From Deltaproteobacteria bacterium (GTDB taxonomy: Bacteria > Desulfobacterota > Binatia > DP-6): a DNA stretch of 39,649 bases. The DNA is taken from positions 1 through 39,649 of the forward strand of contig VBKG01000332.1 of the NCBI GenBank assembly GCA_005879585.1, read 5' to 3'. Positions 14,513 to 22,739 of the stretch are shown one piece after another. A program made the translations under genes and the position numbers. Under the pieces are notes generated by a model. That model saw only the letters and a list, made by a program, of their open reading frames with translations, was not told the origin of the DNA and ran no database searches. Each line of letters opens with the position of its first letter. The stretch's first letter is position 1.

Positions 14513-16024
14513 TCAGCTCCCGACCCGTACGTCGACCTCGTCGCGGCCGAGCTCGGGCACCGGCTCGACTGCGACCGTGCGGCCGGACTGTCGCTCGAGT
14601 GCCTCGAGGCTCTGCCGCTCCCGCTCGGTCAGGAACACCGCGACGTCGGGATGGACCCGCAGCGCGATCCGTGCCGAGTTGGCGTGCGCCGCCGACTCGC
14701 GGAACGCGCGGCGCAGCGCGTCGTAGGCGATGGTCTCGACCGACCGTACGCGCCCCGTGCCCCCGCAGTGCGCGCACGGGCTGGTCAGCAGCTGCTCGAG
14801 GCTCTCGCGCGTGCGCTTGCGGGTCATCTGCACGAGCCCGAGCTCCGAGATGCGCAGCACGTTGGAGCGGGCCTTGTCCTTCCGGAGGGCCTCCTGGAGT
14901 GCGTCGGAGACCTTCTTTCGGTTGGCGGCCTTCTCCATGTCGATGAAGTCGATCACGATGATGCCGCCGATGTTGCGCAGCCGGAGCTGCTGGACGACCT
15001 GCTTCGCGGCCTCGAGGTTGACGCGGAGGATCGTCTCCTCCTGGCTCTTCTTGCCGACGTAACGCCCGCTGTTGACGTCGACCGTCGTCAGCGACTCCGT
15101 CTGGTCGAAGATCAGGTACCCGCCCGATTTGAGCCAGACCCGCCGCTCGAGCGCGCGCGCGATCTTGGTCTCCACGCCGTGCTGCTCGAAAAGCGGGGTC
15201 ACGCCCTCGTAGAGATGGACCCGCGACGCAAGCCGCGGCATGAGGCCCTTCACGAACTCGAGCACGCGCTCGTAATCCTCCGGCGCGTCGACGGAGAGGC
15301 GCTCGACGTCCGACGTGAAGAGATCGCGGACGACCCGGAGCACGAGGTCCAGGTCCTGGTGGATCAACGCCGGCGCGGTCGCGGCCGCCGCCGTCTTCTC
15401 GACCCGCGCCCAGAGACGGGTGAGGAAGCGGACGTCGTCGTGGATCTCGCGCTTGGTGACCCCTTCGCAGGCGGTGCGGACGATGAATCCGGCGTCGGGC
15501 GTGCCCTCCGCCTCGACGATGCCTCGAAGCCGGTCGCGCTCGGTGGCATCCTCGATGCGTCGCGAGATGCCGATGTGGCGCGTGCCGGGCATGCAGACGA
15601 GGTAGCGGCCGGGGAGCGAGACGTGCGAGGTCACGCGCGCCCCCTTCGTCCCCATCGGCTCCTTCGCCACCTGGACGAGCACCTCCTGACCCTTCTGCAG
15701 CCGCTCCTCGATGGGCCGGGCGTCGCGCGCGACGACCGGCGCCACGTCGGCGGCTTCGACGTCGCCTTCCTGGGTGAGCGTCGCTGGCAGCTCCTCTTCG
15801 CCCGGCATGTCGGAGACGTGAAGGAAGGCGGCCTTCTCGAGACCGATGTCGACGAACGCCGCCTGCATCCCGGGCAGGACGCGGACGACCTTGCCCTTGT
15901 AGACGTTGCCCGCGATGCCGCGCTGGCGGCCGCGCTCGATGTGCAGCTCCACCAGTGTCGTGTCCTCGAGGAGCGCTACCCGCGCCTCCCAGGGGACGAC
16001 GTTGATCAGGATGTGTTTGGCCAC
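14513..16024 (-). CDS. rng: Ribonuclease G/E family endoribonuclease
   Basis: 503 residues, RNase G length rather than RNase E (no long C-terminal scaffold). The start is a GTG at 16024, giving the typical N-terminus AKHILINVVPWEARVALLED. An S1 RNA-binding domain (GNVYKGKVVRVLPGMQAAFV) comes first, then the sensor and catalytic region with Mg-binding Asp in VDVNSGRYVG and VIDFIDM. The Zn-link CAHC is at about 417-420. It cleaves single-stranded RNA in rRNA maturation and mRNA decay. It lies 8 nt after the radical SAM gene, a pairing known from many bacteria. The ribosomal genes rplU and rpmA that often follow in such clusters are absent. Confidence 0.96.
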   Translation of the reverse strand: MAKHILINVVPWEARVALLEDTTLVELHIERGRQRGIAGNVYKGKVVRVLPGMQAAFVDIGLEKAAFLHVSDMPGEEELPATLTQEGDVEAADVAPVVARDARPIEERLQKGQEVLVQVAKEPMGTKGARVTSHVSLPGRYLVCMPGTRHIGISRRIEDATERDRLRGIVEAEGTPDAGFIVRTACEGVTKREIHDDVRFLTRLWARVEKTAAAATAPALIHQDLDLVLRVVRDLFTSDVERLSVDAPEDYERVLEFVKGLMPRLASRVHLYEGVTPLFEQHGVETKIARALERRVWLKSGGYLIFDQTESLTTVDVNSGRYVGKKSQEETILRVNLEAAKQVVQQLRLRNIGGIIVIDFIDMEKAANRKKVSDALQEALRKDKARSNVLRISELGLVQMTRKRTRESLEQLLTSPCAHCGGTGRVRSVETIAYDALRRAFRESAAHANSARIALRVHPDVAVFLTERERQSLEALERQSGRTVAVEPVPELGRDEVDVRVGS

Positions 16025-16032
16025 GGACCTGG

Positions 16033-18834
16033 CTAGGCGGAGGCCGTTGCGGCGGGTGGCGGGATGACGCGGAAGCGCGTGGCGGTCTTGTGGACGCGGA
16101 GCTCGGAGACGGCGTCGGCGGCGAGACCGAGAAGCGCGCCGACCAGGGCGCTGGCCTTCAGCATCCCGTCCGGTCCGACCCACAGCTCGACGACGAGACG
16201 GTTGGTGCCCGCGACCGCGAGCGCACGGACGAGGCGACGCGCGTCGATCATCCGCGTGCCGGACTTCCCCTCCTTCATCACCGGGACGGTGGCGGCGTCG
16301 AGGAAACGCGCGACGGCCGCGGCGAGTGCCGGCGGCGGCACGTCGAGCGTGCCGAGGTCGACCGTGTACGTGACCGACTCCATCTCGGATTCGATACTCG
16401 GCGCCGTGCGCGCGACCTCGACGGCCTCGACGGACTCGAGCCCGTCGGGCAGCTCGGCGCCGAGGCGGGCCGCCAGCGTGGCGGGCTCGAGCGGCGTCGT
16501 CAGCTCGACGTCGACCCACTCGTCGTCGCTCGAGACCCCGACGGGCAGCGCAGGGCCGAAGGACAGACGCGGCAGCGGATGGTGGCCCTGCGAGAACGCG
16601 ACCGGCAGACGGGCCCGGCGCGCGGCGCGCAGGAACGTGGTGGAGAGCTCGCGCGTGCCGATGAAGCGGGCCGGGCCGACCTTGCAGTAGCGGAGACGGA
16701 TCCGCTGGACCGCGGGCGGCCCCGCCGCCGTCGGAGCCAGCGAGCAGGGGACGGCCCCGAGCCATTCCTCCGCGTTTCCCTCCCCCCCCGGCGCGGCGGG
16801 AGCCGTCGGGCTGGCAGCGACCGCATCGGGCAGCGGCGCGGCGTCGACCTGGCCGCGCGACGACGCGGCAGCGCGGCGCTCGCCGACGCGCGTGCGGATC
16901 TGGCGCCACATGCGGGTCTCCCAGGCCGGCAGGGGATCGTCGGCGTCGTCGGCCGGCACGGCCAGCGATGCCCAGCGCGAGATGCCCGCGCCGCGATGGT
17001 CGCCGCCCTTGGCGCCCGCCGGATGGTAGTCGACGTTGCGCACGGCCTCGAAGTCGCAAGCGCCGCAGTAGGTGCAGCGCTCGATCGAGCAGTCGGGCGT
17101 GAGGACGCCCTGGACGGCGCGGGCGAGGTCTTGCCGCAGGAACCGCTTGGCGAGCCCGGCGTCGAGGTGGTCCCACGGGAGCGTCTCGCCGAGCGGCCGC
17201 CGGCGGAGGTACGTCGCCGGATCGACGCCGTGCTCGGCAAGCGCCGCGCGCCAGACGTCCATCCGGCAATGCTCGGACCAGCCGTCGAAGCGTGCGCCGC
17301 GCCGCTGCGCGGTCTCGAGCACGTCGGCGAGCCGCCGGTCGCCGCGCGAGAAGAGCCCTTCGAGGAACGACAGTTCGGCGTCGTGCCAGCGAAACGCGAT
17401 GCGGCGCCGGCCGAGCTCGCGTCGCAGGAGCGCGTGGCGCGCGCGCGTCTCCTCGAGCGACAGCTGGGCCGCCCACTGGAAAGGCGTGTGCGGCTTCGGG
17501 CAGAACGTCGAGACGCTGGCGGTCACCGCGAGCCGGCCGCGGGCGGCGGCCGCCACGCGGGCGGCCAGGTCGGCGATCCCGATCACGTCCTCCTCGGTCT
17601 CGCTCGGGAGCCCGATCATGAAATACAGCTTCAGGGTCCGCCAGCCGAGGTCGGCGAACAGCCGGGCGGCGTCGAGGAGCTCCTCCTCGCGATATTCCTT
17701 CTGGATGACGTCGCGGAGCCGCTGGGTGCCGGCCTCGGGCGCGAGCGTGAAGCCCGTCTTCCGCACGCGGCGGATCTGCTCGAGGATGCGCGGCGACAGG
17801 GCGTCGACCCGCGTCGACGGCAGCGACACCGCGACGCGCTCCGGCGCGAGCCGGTCCATCAGCTCCTTCAGCACCGGGTTGACGCCGCTGTAGTCGCCCG
17901 TCGAGAGCGAGAGGAGCGACACCTCCTCGTAGCCGGTCCGGGCCATCAAGCGGGTGGTGTCCTCGACGACCCGCTCGGGGTTCCGCTCGCGCAGCGGGCG
18001 ATAGACGTAGCCCGCCTGGCAGAACCGGCAACCCTTCACGCACCCGCGCATCACCTCGACGCTCGCGCGGTCGTGCACGACGCCGAGGTTCGGGACGACG
18101 GGATTCTCGGGCGGCGCGAAGCGATCGAGGTCGACGAGGACGCGCTTGCGGACCACGGGCCGGTCCGGATCGAGCGGGACGACCTCCGCCAGCGTGCCGT
18201 CCGCAGCGTAACGCGGCTCGAAGAAGGCGGGGACGTAGAGGCCGGGGACGGCGGCGAGGGCGCGCAGGACCGCGCTCCGATCGCCATCGTGCGCGAGCAC
18301 CGCGTCGCAGATGTCGGCGACCGCTTCCTCGCCGTCGCCGAGGAGCACGCCGTCGAGGAAGGGGGCCAGCGGCTCGGGGTTGAAGGCGCAAGGGCCGCCC
18401 GCGATGACGATCGGGTGCTCGGCGCCTCGGTCGCATGCGCGAAGCGGGATGCGGCCGAGCTCGAGCATCGTCAGGAGGTTCGTGTAGGTGAGCTCGTACT
18501 GCAGGCTGAATCCGACGACGTGGAAGTCGCCGAGCGCGGTGTGGCTCTCGAGCGACACGAGCGGCAGGTCGCGCGCGCGGAGCAGCGCCTCCATGTCCGG
18601 CCAGGGGGCGTAGGCGCGCTCGGCAGCGACGTCGGGCCGCCGGTTCAGGACGTCGTAGAGGATCTGCAGCCCGAGGTGCGACTGCGCGATCTCGTAGACC
18701 TCCGGAAACGCGAGCGCGAAGCGCAGCCGGGGGCGGTCCTTGCATACGGCACCCCGCTCGTTGCCGAGATAACGGCCGGGCTTTTCGACGAGTGGCAGCA
18801 GCCGCTCGTACGCCTCGCGGTACGTGCGCGGCAT
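16033..18834 (-). CDS. TIGR03960-type radical SAM protein fused to DUF2344 (TIGR03936)
   Basis: 933 residues. An N-terminal B12-binding-like region (about 1-230) precedes a radical SAM core with the [4Fe-4S] motif GCVKGCRFC (Cys265, 269, 272). A second cysteine set, CTYCGAC, lies near 600. A low-complexity linker (about 650-700) joins a C-terminal DUF2344 domain that begins RLRYCKVGPARFIGTREL. The combination is a conserved bacterial family, usually beside RNase G, and is suspected of an RNA or translation-related modification; the reaction is not established. It has its own promoter, divergent from tatA. Confidence 0.92.
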   Translation of the reverse strand: MPRTYREAYERLLPLVEKPGRYLGNERGAVCKDRPRLRFALAFPEVYEIAQSHLGLQILYDVLNRRPDVAAERAYAPWPDMEALLRARDLPLVSLESHTALGDFHVVGFSLQYELTYTNLLTMLELGRIPLRACDRGAEHPIVIAGGPCAFNPEPLAPFLDGVLLGDGEEAVADICDAVLAHDGDRSAVLRALAAVPGLYVPAFFEPRYAADGTLAEVVPLDPDRPVVRKRVLVDLDRFAPPENPVVPNLGVVHDRASVEVMRGCVKGCRFCQAGYVYRPLRERNPERVVEDTTRLMARTGYEEVSLLSLSTGDYSGVNPVLKELMDRLAPERVAVSLPSTRVDALSPRILEQIRRVRKTGFTLAPEAGTQRLRDVIQKEYREEELLDAARLFADLGWRTLKLYFMIGLPSETEEDVIGIADLAARVAAAARGRLAVTASVSTFCPKPHTPFQWAAQLSLEETRARHALLRRELGRRRIAFRWHDAELSFLEGLFSRGDRRLADVLETAQRRGARFDGWSEHCRMDVWRAALAEHGVDPATYLRRRPLGETLPWDHLDAGLAKRFLRQDLARAVQGVLTPDCSIERCTYCGACDFEAVRNVDYHPAGAKGGDHRGAGISRWASLAVPADDADDPLPAWETRMWRQIRTRVGERRAAASSRGQVDAAPLPDAVAASPTAPAAPGGEGNAEEWLGAVPCSLAPTAAGPPAVQRIRLRYCKVGPARFIGTRELSTTFLRAARRARLPVAFSQGHHPLPRLSFGPALPVGVSSDDEWVDVELTTPLEPATLAARLGAELPDGLESVEAVEVARTAPSIESEMESVTYTVDLGTLDVPPPALAAAVARFLDAATVPVMKEGKSGTRMIDARRLVRALAVAGTNRLVVELWVGPDGMLKASALVGALLGLAADAVSELRVHKTATRFRVIPPPAATASA

Positions 18835-18846
18835 CAGGGGCGGCCG

Positions 18847-18875
18847 AGTATAGGGAGCGCCCTCCGCTGGCGCAA
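18847..18875 (-). promoter_or_regulatory. Predicted promoter of the radical SAM-rng operon
   Basis: Reading the minus strand: TTGCGC (18875-18870), 17-nt spacer, TATACT (18852-18847). Only 12 nt separate the -10 box from the ATG at 18834 and no Shine-Dalgarno sequence is present, so the mRNA may have a leader of about 5 nt or less. Confidence 0.5.
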
Positions 18876-18890
18876 ACGGCGTTCGCCGAC

Positions 18891-18919
18891 TTGCCCTGCA
18901 TCGGGCGCTCTCCTATTAT
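18891..18919 (+). promoter_or_regulatory. Predicted promoter of tatA
   Basis: TTGCCC at 18891-18896, 17-nt spacer, TATTAT at 18914-18919. Nine nt remain before the ATG at 18929, with no Shine-Dalgarno sequence. It is arranged back to back with the radical SAM promoter. Confidence 0.5.
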
Positions 18920-18928
18920 CGGCGAGCT

Positions 18929-19129
18929 ATGTTTGGATTGGGGATCGGTGAGCTCCTCGTCATACTGGTGATCGTGCTCGTGATGTTCGGGGCGGGTCGG
19001 CTGCCCGAGGTCATGGGCAGCCTCGGGAAGGGCGTCCAGGCGTTCAAGAAGGGCCTCAAAGAGCCGCCCGAGATCGACGTCACGCCCGAGAAGCCCGAAG
19101 CCGACGCCAAGGCGAAGAGCGAGGCGTAG
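18929..19129 (+). CDS. tatA: Sec-independent translocase subunit TatA/TatE
   Basis: 66 residues. The N-terminus MFGLGIGELLVILVIVLVMF is the short transmembrane helix. Next come the FGAGRLPEV hinge and amphipathic helix (GSLGKGVQAFKKGLKE) and a charged Glu/Lys/Ala tail. This is the pore-forming subunit of the twin-arginine export system in the inner membrane. It stands alone: no tatB or tatC in the window. Monocistronic, convergent with the zinc-ribbon gene 19 nt downstream. Confidence 0.96.
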   Translation: MFGLGIGELLVILVIVLVMFGAGRLPEVMGSLGKGVQAFKKGLKEPPEIDVTPEKPEADAKAKSEA

Positions 19130-19148
19130 CGCGCCGCGAGCGGCGGCG

Positions 19149-19958
19149 TCAGATCTGCTCGGCGTGCCGTCGGGCCTGACCCTGCACCGCGACCACCTCG
19201 GCGACGAACTCGCGAAGCTCGGCCGGCGGGCCGACGAAGACGACGAGGAAGCTCGTCTGCTCCCCGGGCGCGACGCTCCAGTCCTTCGGGGGCTCGAGCG
19301 TCTGCAGCAACGCGATCTCCCGCACCGATAGGTCCTGGACGTCGCGCGGCGCAGCGCCGCAGAAGACGACCTGGTGCTGCTCCTCGGCGCCGATGACGCG
19401 GCCCTCGATCTGGATCGCGCGCACGGGAACCGGCGCGTTGTTGATGGCCGTCCCCGCGATGACGAAGACGAGATGATCGCCCTTCACCCGCTGGTAGCTG
19501 CCGCGGACGTTCGCCAGCTGGACGGTCGACGGGTCGAGGCGCTTTTCGGCGAGGGAGGTGCCGATCATCGGGAGCCGCCCGAAGACGGCGCGGACGGCGT
19601 CCGGATGGGTGCGAAGATAGACGGAGAGAAGCGCGTACAGGAACGTCACGCCGATCAGCGTCCGGAGGGCGAAGCGGGCGGGGGTCTTCATTGGTTTCCG
19701 CGGCGCCTCCGCCGCGCGCCGTGGCGGGGGCGTTTCCTCCGGCTCGGGTGGATCGTCGGGGGGCGGCGCCTCGAACGTGAAAGTGTCGTCATCGTCCTCG
19801 TCCGGCGCGGCGTCTGCCTCGAGCGCGGGTGCTTCCGCCGCGGCGTCGGCGGCGAAGACGTGTCGGCAGCGGATGCACCGGTAGGTGGGGTCGGAGCCGA
19901 GCTGCGACCGCGGTGGCAATCGGTACCGCGTGCCGCAGCGGGGGCACGAGACCATCAT
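19149..19958 (-). CDS. MJ0042-type zinc-ribbon, single-pass membrane protein with DUF3426-like domain
   Basis: 269 residues. The N-terminus CPRCGTRYRLPP ... YRCIRCRHVF is a four-Cys zinc finger (Cys5, 8, 28, 31). An acidic, Pro-rich linker (about 40-85) precedes one transmembrane helix (RTLIGVTFLYALLSVYL, about 99-115). The C-terminal half (about 135-265) is a DUF3426-like beta-sandwich probably placed in the periplasm, with LVFVIAGTAINNAP and PGEQTSFLVVF. Proteins of this build are common in proteobacteria and of unknown function. It follows mlaD by 115 bp on the same strand. Confidence 0.85.
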   Translation of the reverse strand: MMVSCPRCGTRYRLPPRSQLGSDPTYRCIRCRHVFAADAAAEAPALEADAAPDEDDDDTFTFEAPPPDDPPEPEETPPPRRAAEAPRKPMKTPARFALRTLIGVTFLYALLSVYLRTHPDAVRAVFGRLPMIGTSLAEKRLDPSTVQLANVRGSYQRVKGDHLVFVIAGTAINNAPVPVRAIQIEGRVIGAEEQHQVVFCGAAPRDVQDLSVREIALLQTLEPPKDWSVAPGEQTSFLVVFVGPPAELREFVAEVVAVQGQARRHAEQI

Positions 19959-20073
19959 CGCGCCGGCATGGTACGCGACGACGCTCGGAACGCAAACGGC
20001 GAGGAGTACGGGGACTCGTCGGCGTATGGTGATCGTCAGCGCGTGAGCCTCGCTCGACGTCCACGCCGAGCGG

Positions 20074-21147
20074 TCAGTGGTCGGCGGGCGTTGGCTTGCC
20101 GAGCGCCTGTGGCGGCGTTCCTTCGGTCCCGCCGCCGAAGGGCCAGAGCCCCGATACCCCCTTGTACACGCCGAGGAGCCAGCTCCGACGGGCGGTGCCG
20201 ACGAGCGCCTTCGCGTCGTGGTACAGCGACGGGTCGTTCACCAGCTTGCCGAGCGTCCCGTCGCCGCGATCGAGCTTCTCGGCGACGTCCTTGAGGTCCT
20301 TCAGCGCCGTGTCGAGGTTGCCGAGGACCCGGGTGGCATAGGCTTCGTCCTCCATCAGCTTCCCGACCGTCCCCCGGCCGCGGTTCAGCCGGTCGCTCAG
20401 CTGGTCGAGCGACTTGGCGGCGTGATTCACCCGCGCGAAAAGCTCGTCGACCTCCTTGGTGTTGCGCGTGAGCCGCCCGAGGATGCCCTCACCGTGGTTG
20501 AGGCGCTGCAGGATGTCTTCGAGCGAGCGCGTGGTGACCTGCACGTTCGCCATCGTGTGCTGCAGATCGACGAGCGTCGACTCGCCGAGCTCGCGGTTGC
20601 GCACCATGGCGCCGAGGAGTCCCTCGCCCCGCTCGATGGCCTGGAGGACGACGCGGAGCGACGCGGTCACCTCGACGACGTTCGTCACGATGTCGCCGCT
20701 CTGGCCGAGCACGGCCTCGTAGTCGACCGGGTCGATGGACGAGATCAGGCTCCCCGGCGGCAACGGTGCCGCGTCGGGCGAGCCGGAGGACAGCTCGATG
20801 TAGCGGTCGCCCAGCAGGCCGAACGTGCGGATGGTGGCGACGCTGTTGTCGTGGATGCGCGGTGTGGCCTCGCCGAGCACGTTGACCAGCACCTGGATGT
20901 AGCTCGCCGTCGGGTCGGGCGGGAAGCGCATCTCGGCGACGGAGCCGATGGTAACGCCGGTCAGGCTCACCGGTGCGCCCACCTGCAGGCCGTTGGTGCG
21001 CGCGAAGTGCACCTCGTACTGGACCTTGCGCTCCCAGAACTTCTGCTCGCCGCCGAGCGACATGATGGTCGCGATCAGGATGGCGAGCGCCACGAAGACG
21101 AGGAATCCGACGCGGGCCGTCTGGCTGCCCGGTCTCGGCACGCTCAT
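20074..21147 (-). CDS. mlaD: MlaD/MCE family lipid-transport substrate-binding protein
   Basis: 357 residues. One N-terminal transmembrane anchor (VGFLVFVALAILIATIM) is followed by an MCE domain (about 40-125: VHFARTNGLQVGAPVSLTGV, LGDRYIELSSG). The rest is helical and carries four repeats of a motif of the form RGxGxLGxLxxD: ERGEGLLGAMV, NHGEGILGRL, NRGRGTVGKLM and DRGDGTLGKLV, spaced by about 40 residues. MlaD-type proteins form hexamers in the inner membrane that pass phospholipids to or from the periplasm. Last gene of mlaE-mlaF-mlaD, 13 nt after mlaF. No mlaA, mlaB or mlaC is seen. Confidence 0.94.
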   Translation of the reverse strand: MSVPRPGSQTARVGFLVFVALAILIATIMSLGGEQKFWERKVQYEVHFARTNGLQVGAPVSLTGVTIGSVAEMRFPPDPTASYIQVLVNVLGEATPRIHDNSVATIRTFGLLGDRYIELSSGSPDAAPLPPGSLISSIDPVDYEAVLGQSGDIVTNVVEVTASLRVVLQAIERGEGLLGAMVRNRELGESTLVDLQHTMANVQVTTRSLEDILQRLNHGEGILGRLTRNTKEVDELFARVNHAAKSLDQLSDRLNRGRGTVGKLMEDEAYATRVLGNLDTALKDLKDVAEKLDRGDGTLGKLVNDPSLYHDAKALVGTARRSWLLGVYKGVSGLWPFGGGTEGTPPQALGKPTPADH

Positions 21148-21160
21148 CGCGCGAGGGTCC

Positions 21161-21895
21161 TCATGCAGCGGTCAGGAACTCGTGGAGCCGCGGATCCGTC
21201 GCGGCCCGCGCCTCCTCCGGCGTGCCCGTGAAACGGATCGTGCCCTCGTGCAGGAACGCGATCCGGTCGGCGACGAAGAAGGCGCTCGCCAGGTCGTGCG
21301 TGACGACGACGGACGTGAGCCCGAGCCGGCGCTGCAGGTCGCGGATCAGGTGGTTGATCCGGGCGCCGACCACCGGGTCGAGACCGGTCGTCGGCTCGTC
21401 GTAGAGAAGCGCGCGTGGCTCGAGCACCAGCGCGCGGGCGAGCGCGGCGCGCTTTCGCATGCCGCCGGAGAGCTCCGCGGGCATGAGCGGCTCGGTTTCC
21501 GCGAGGTCGACCATGGCGAGCGCTTCCCGCACGCGCGCCGGGATGTCGGCGCGAGGCAGCAGCCGATGCTCGCGCAGGGGATACGCCACGTTGTCGCCGA
21601 CGGTCAGCGAGTCGAAGAGCGCGCCCTGCTGGAACAGCATGCCGACCTTGCGGCGGACCGGGCGGAGCTCGTTCTCGCCGAGCGCACCGATCGCCTCGCC
21701 GTCGACCTCCACCGTGCCGGCGTCCGGCCGGAGGAGCGCGTTCATGTGCTTCAGCAGCACGCTCTTGCCGGAGCCGCTGCCGCCGAGGATGACGAGCGTC
21801 TCGCCGGTGAGCACGTCGAGGGAGAGGCCACGCAACACGCGCTTGCCGCCGAACGTCTTCTCGAGCCGGGTGCAGCGGATGAAGGGTGCGCTCAC
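21161..21895 (-). CDS. mlaF: ABC transporter ATP-binding protein MlaF
   Basis: 244 residues from a GTG whose bases overlap the mlaE stop (GTGA). Walker A GGSGSGKS near 38, Q-loop LFQQGALFDSL, signature LSGGMRKR near 144, Walker B ALLYDEPTTGLDP near 165, H-loop VVTHD. FxxGALFDSLTVxxNVAxPL and GGMRKRxALARAL are typical of the MlaF/Mkl subgroup that partners MlaE permeases. It powers retrograde or anterograde phospholipid transport with MlaE and MlaD. Confidence 0.96.
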   Translation of the reverse strand: MSAPFIRCTRLEKTFGGKRVLRGLSLDVLTGETLVILGGSGSGKSVLLKHMNALLRPDAGTVEVDGEAIGALGENELRPVRRKVGMLFQQGALFDSLTVGDNVAYPLREHRLLPRADIPARVREALAMVDLAETEPLMPAELSGGMRKRAALARALVLEPRALLYDEPTTGLDPVVGARINHLIRDLQRRLGLTSVVVTHDLASAFFVADRIAFLHEGTIRFTGTPEEARAATDPRLHEFLTAA

Positions 21896-22701
21896 GTGAG
21901 GAGGAAGAGCTTCGTCAGGAAGAAATCCGAGACGAGCACCGTGATCGAGGCGACGACCACCGTGGCCGTGGTGGCGCGGCCGACCCCGTCGGCGCCGCCG
22001 GTCGTCCCAAGGCCGTTCCGGCACGCGATGATGCCGATGAAGTACGCGAAGAAGAACGACTTTCCGATGCCGGAGGCGACGTCGCCCAGCAGCAGCACCT
22101 GGATGAGCGAGTTGAGGTAGAAGTCGGCGCCCACGCGCAGCTCGGTCACGCTGATGAAGAGTCCCCCGAGGACGCCGACGAGATCGCCGAGCACGGTGAG
22201 GACGGGCAGCATGATGAGGATCGCGAGCATCCGGGGGAGCACCAGGTTGCGGATGGGGCTCGCGCCGAGCGCGCGGACCGCGTCGATCTGCTCGGTGACT
22301 GCCATCGAGCCGAGCTCCGCGGTGATTCCGGCCCCGACCCGGCCGCCGATCATCAGCGCGGTGAGCACGGGTCCCATTTCGCGGACGAGCGACATGCCGA
22401 CGATCCGTGAGACGAACATCTTCGCTCCGAAGCGCGCGAGGTAGTTGCCAAGCTGGAGGGCGAGCACCATTCCCGTGAACAGCGCGGTCAAGTTGACGAT
22501 GGACAGCGAGCGCCACCCGATCTGGTCGAGCTGCTCGACGACGAGGCGCCACTCGGGCGGTCGTGCGAGCAGCTGGCGAAAGGCGTCGCGCGTGAGGAGG
22601 GCCATGTCGCCGAGCCCTTCGAGCAGCGCGTAGACGCCGGGGAACGCCAGCGCCGCTCGGGAGCCGGGCGCCGGGGCGCGCGCCGCTTCCGCGCCGATCA
22701 T
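21892..22701 (-). CDS. mlaE: ABC transporter permease MlaE
   Basis: 269 residues with about five to six hydrophobic segments. The family block VREMGPVLTALMIGGRVGAG (about 127-146) is followed by ELGSMAVTEQIDALRALG-like residues, with the usual EQIDA motif. This is the permease of the Mla system in the inner membrane. It is the first gene of mlaEFD and has a perfect TTGACA box upstream that overlaps the end of the flippase gene. Confidence 0.95.
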   Translation of the reverse strand: MIGAEAARAPAPGSRAALAFPGVYALLEGLGDMALLTRDAFRQLLARPPEWRLVVEQLDQIGWRSLSIVNLTALFTGMVLALQLGNYLARFGAKMFVSRIVGMSLVREMGPVLTALMIGGRVGAGITAELGSMAVTEQIDAVRALGASPIRNLVLPRMLAILIMLPVLTVLGDLVGVLGGLFISVTELRVGADFYLNSLIQVLLLGDVASGIGKSFFFAYFIGIIACRNGLGTTGGADGVGRATTATVVVASITVLVSDFFLTKLFLLT

Positions 22702-22710
22702 GGGCCCAGA

Positions 22711-22739
22711 CCAGTATCGACGGGGTCGGGAGCTGTCAA
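22711..22739 (-). promoter_or_regulatory. Predicted promoter of mlaEFD
   Basis: Minus strand: perfect TTGACA (22739-22734), 17-nt spacer, TACTGG (22716-22711); GATACT two bases earlier is an alternative -10 with a 15-nt spacer. The mlaE ATG follows after 9 nt. The -35 box overlaps the stop codon of the upstream flippase gene. The weak -10 keeps confidence moderate. Confidence 0.4.

Noticed and set aside
16033-18834. Frameshift or split between the radical SAM and DUF2344 parts
   Set aside because: The frame is continuous and many bacteria have these as adjacent or fused proteins; the low-complexity linker explains the weak middle region.
14513-18901. A single open frame of over 1,400 codons on the minus strand suggesting a giant RNase G fusion
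   Set aside because: Only its last third matches RNase G. The rest is Arg/Pro/Ala-rich shadow of the radical SAM gene, which is coding in another frame. A GTG with the normal RNase G N-terminus lies at 16024.
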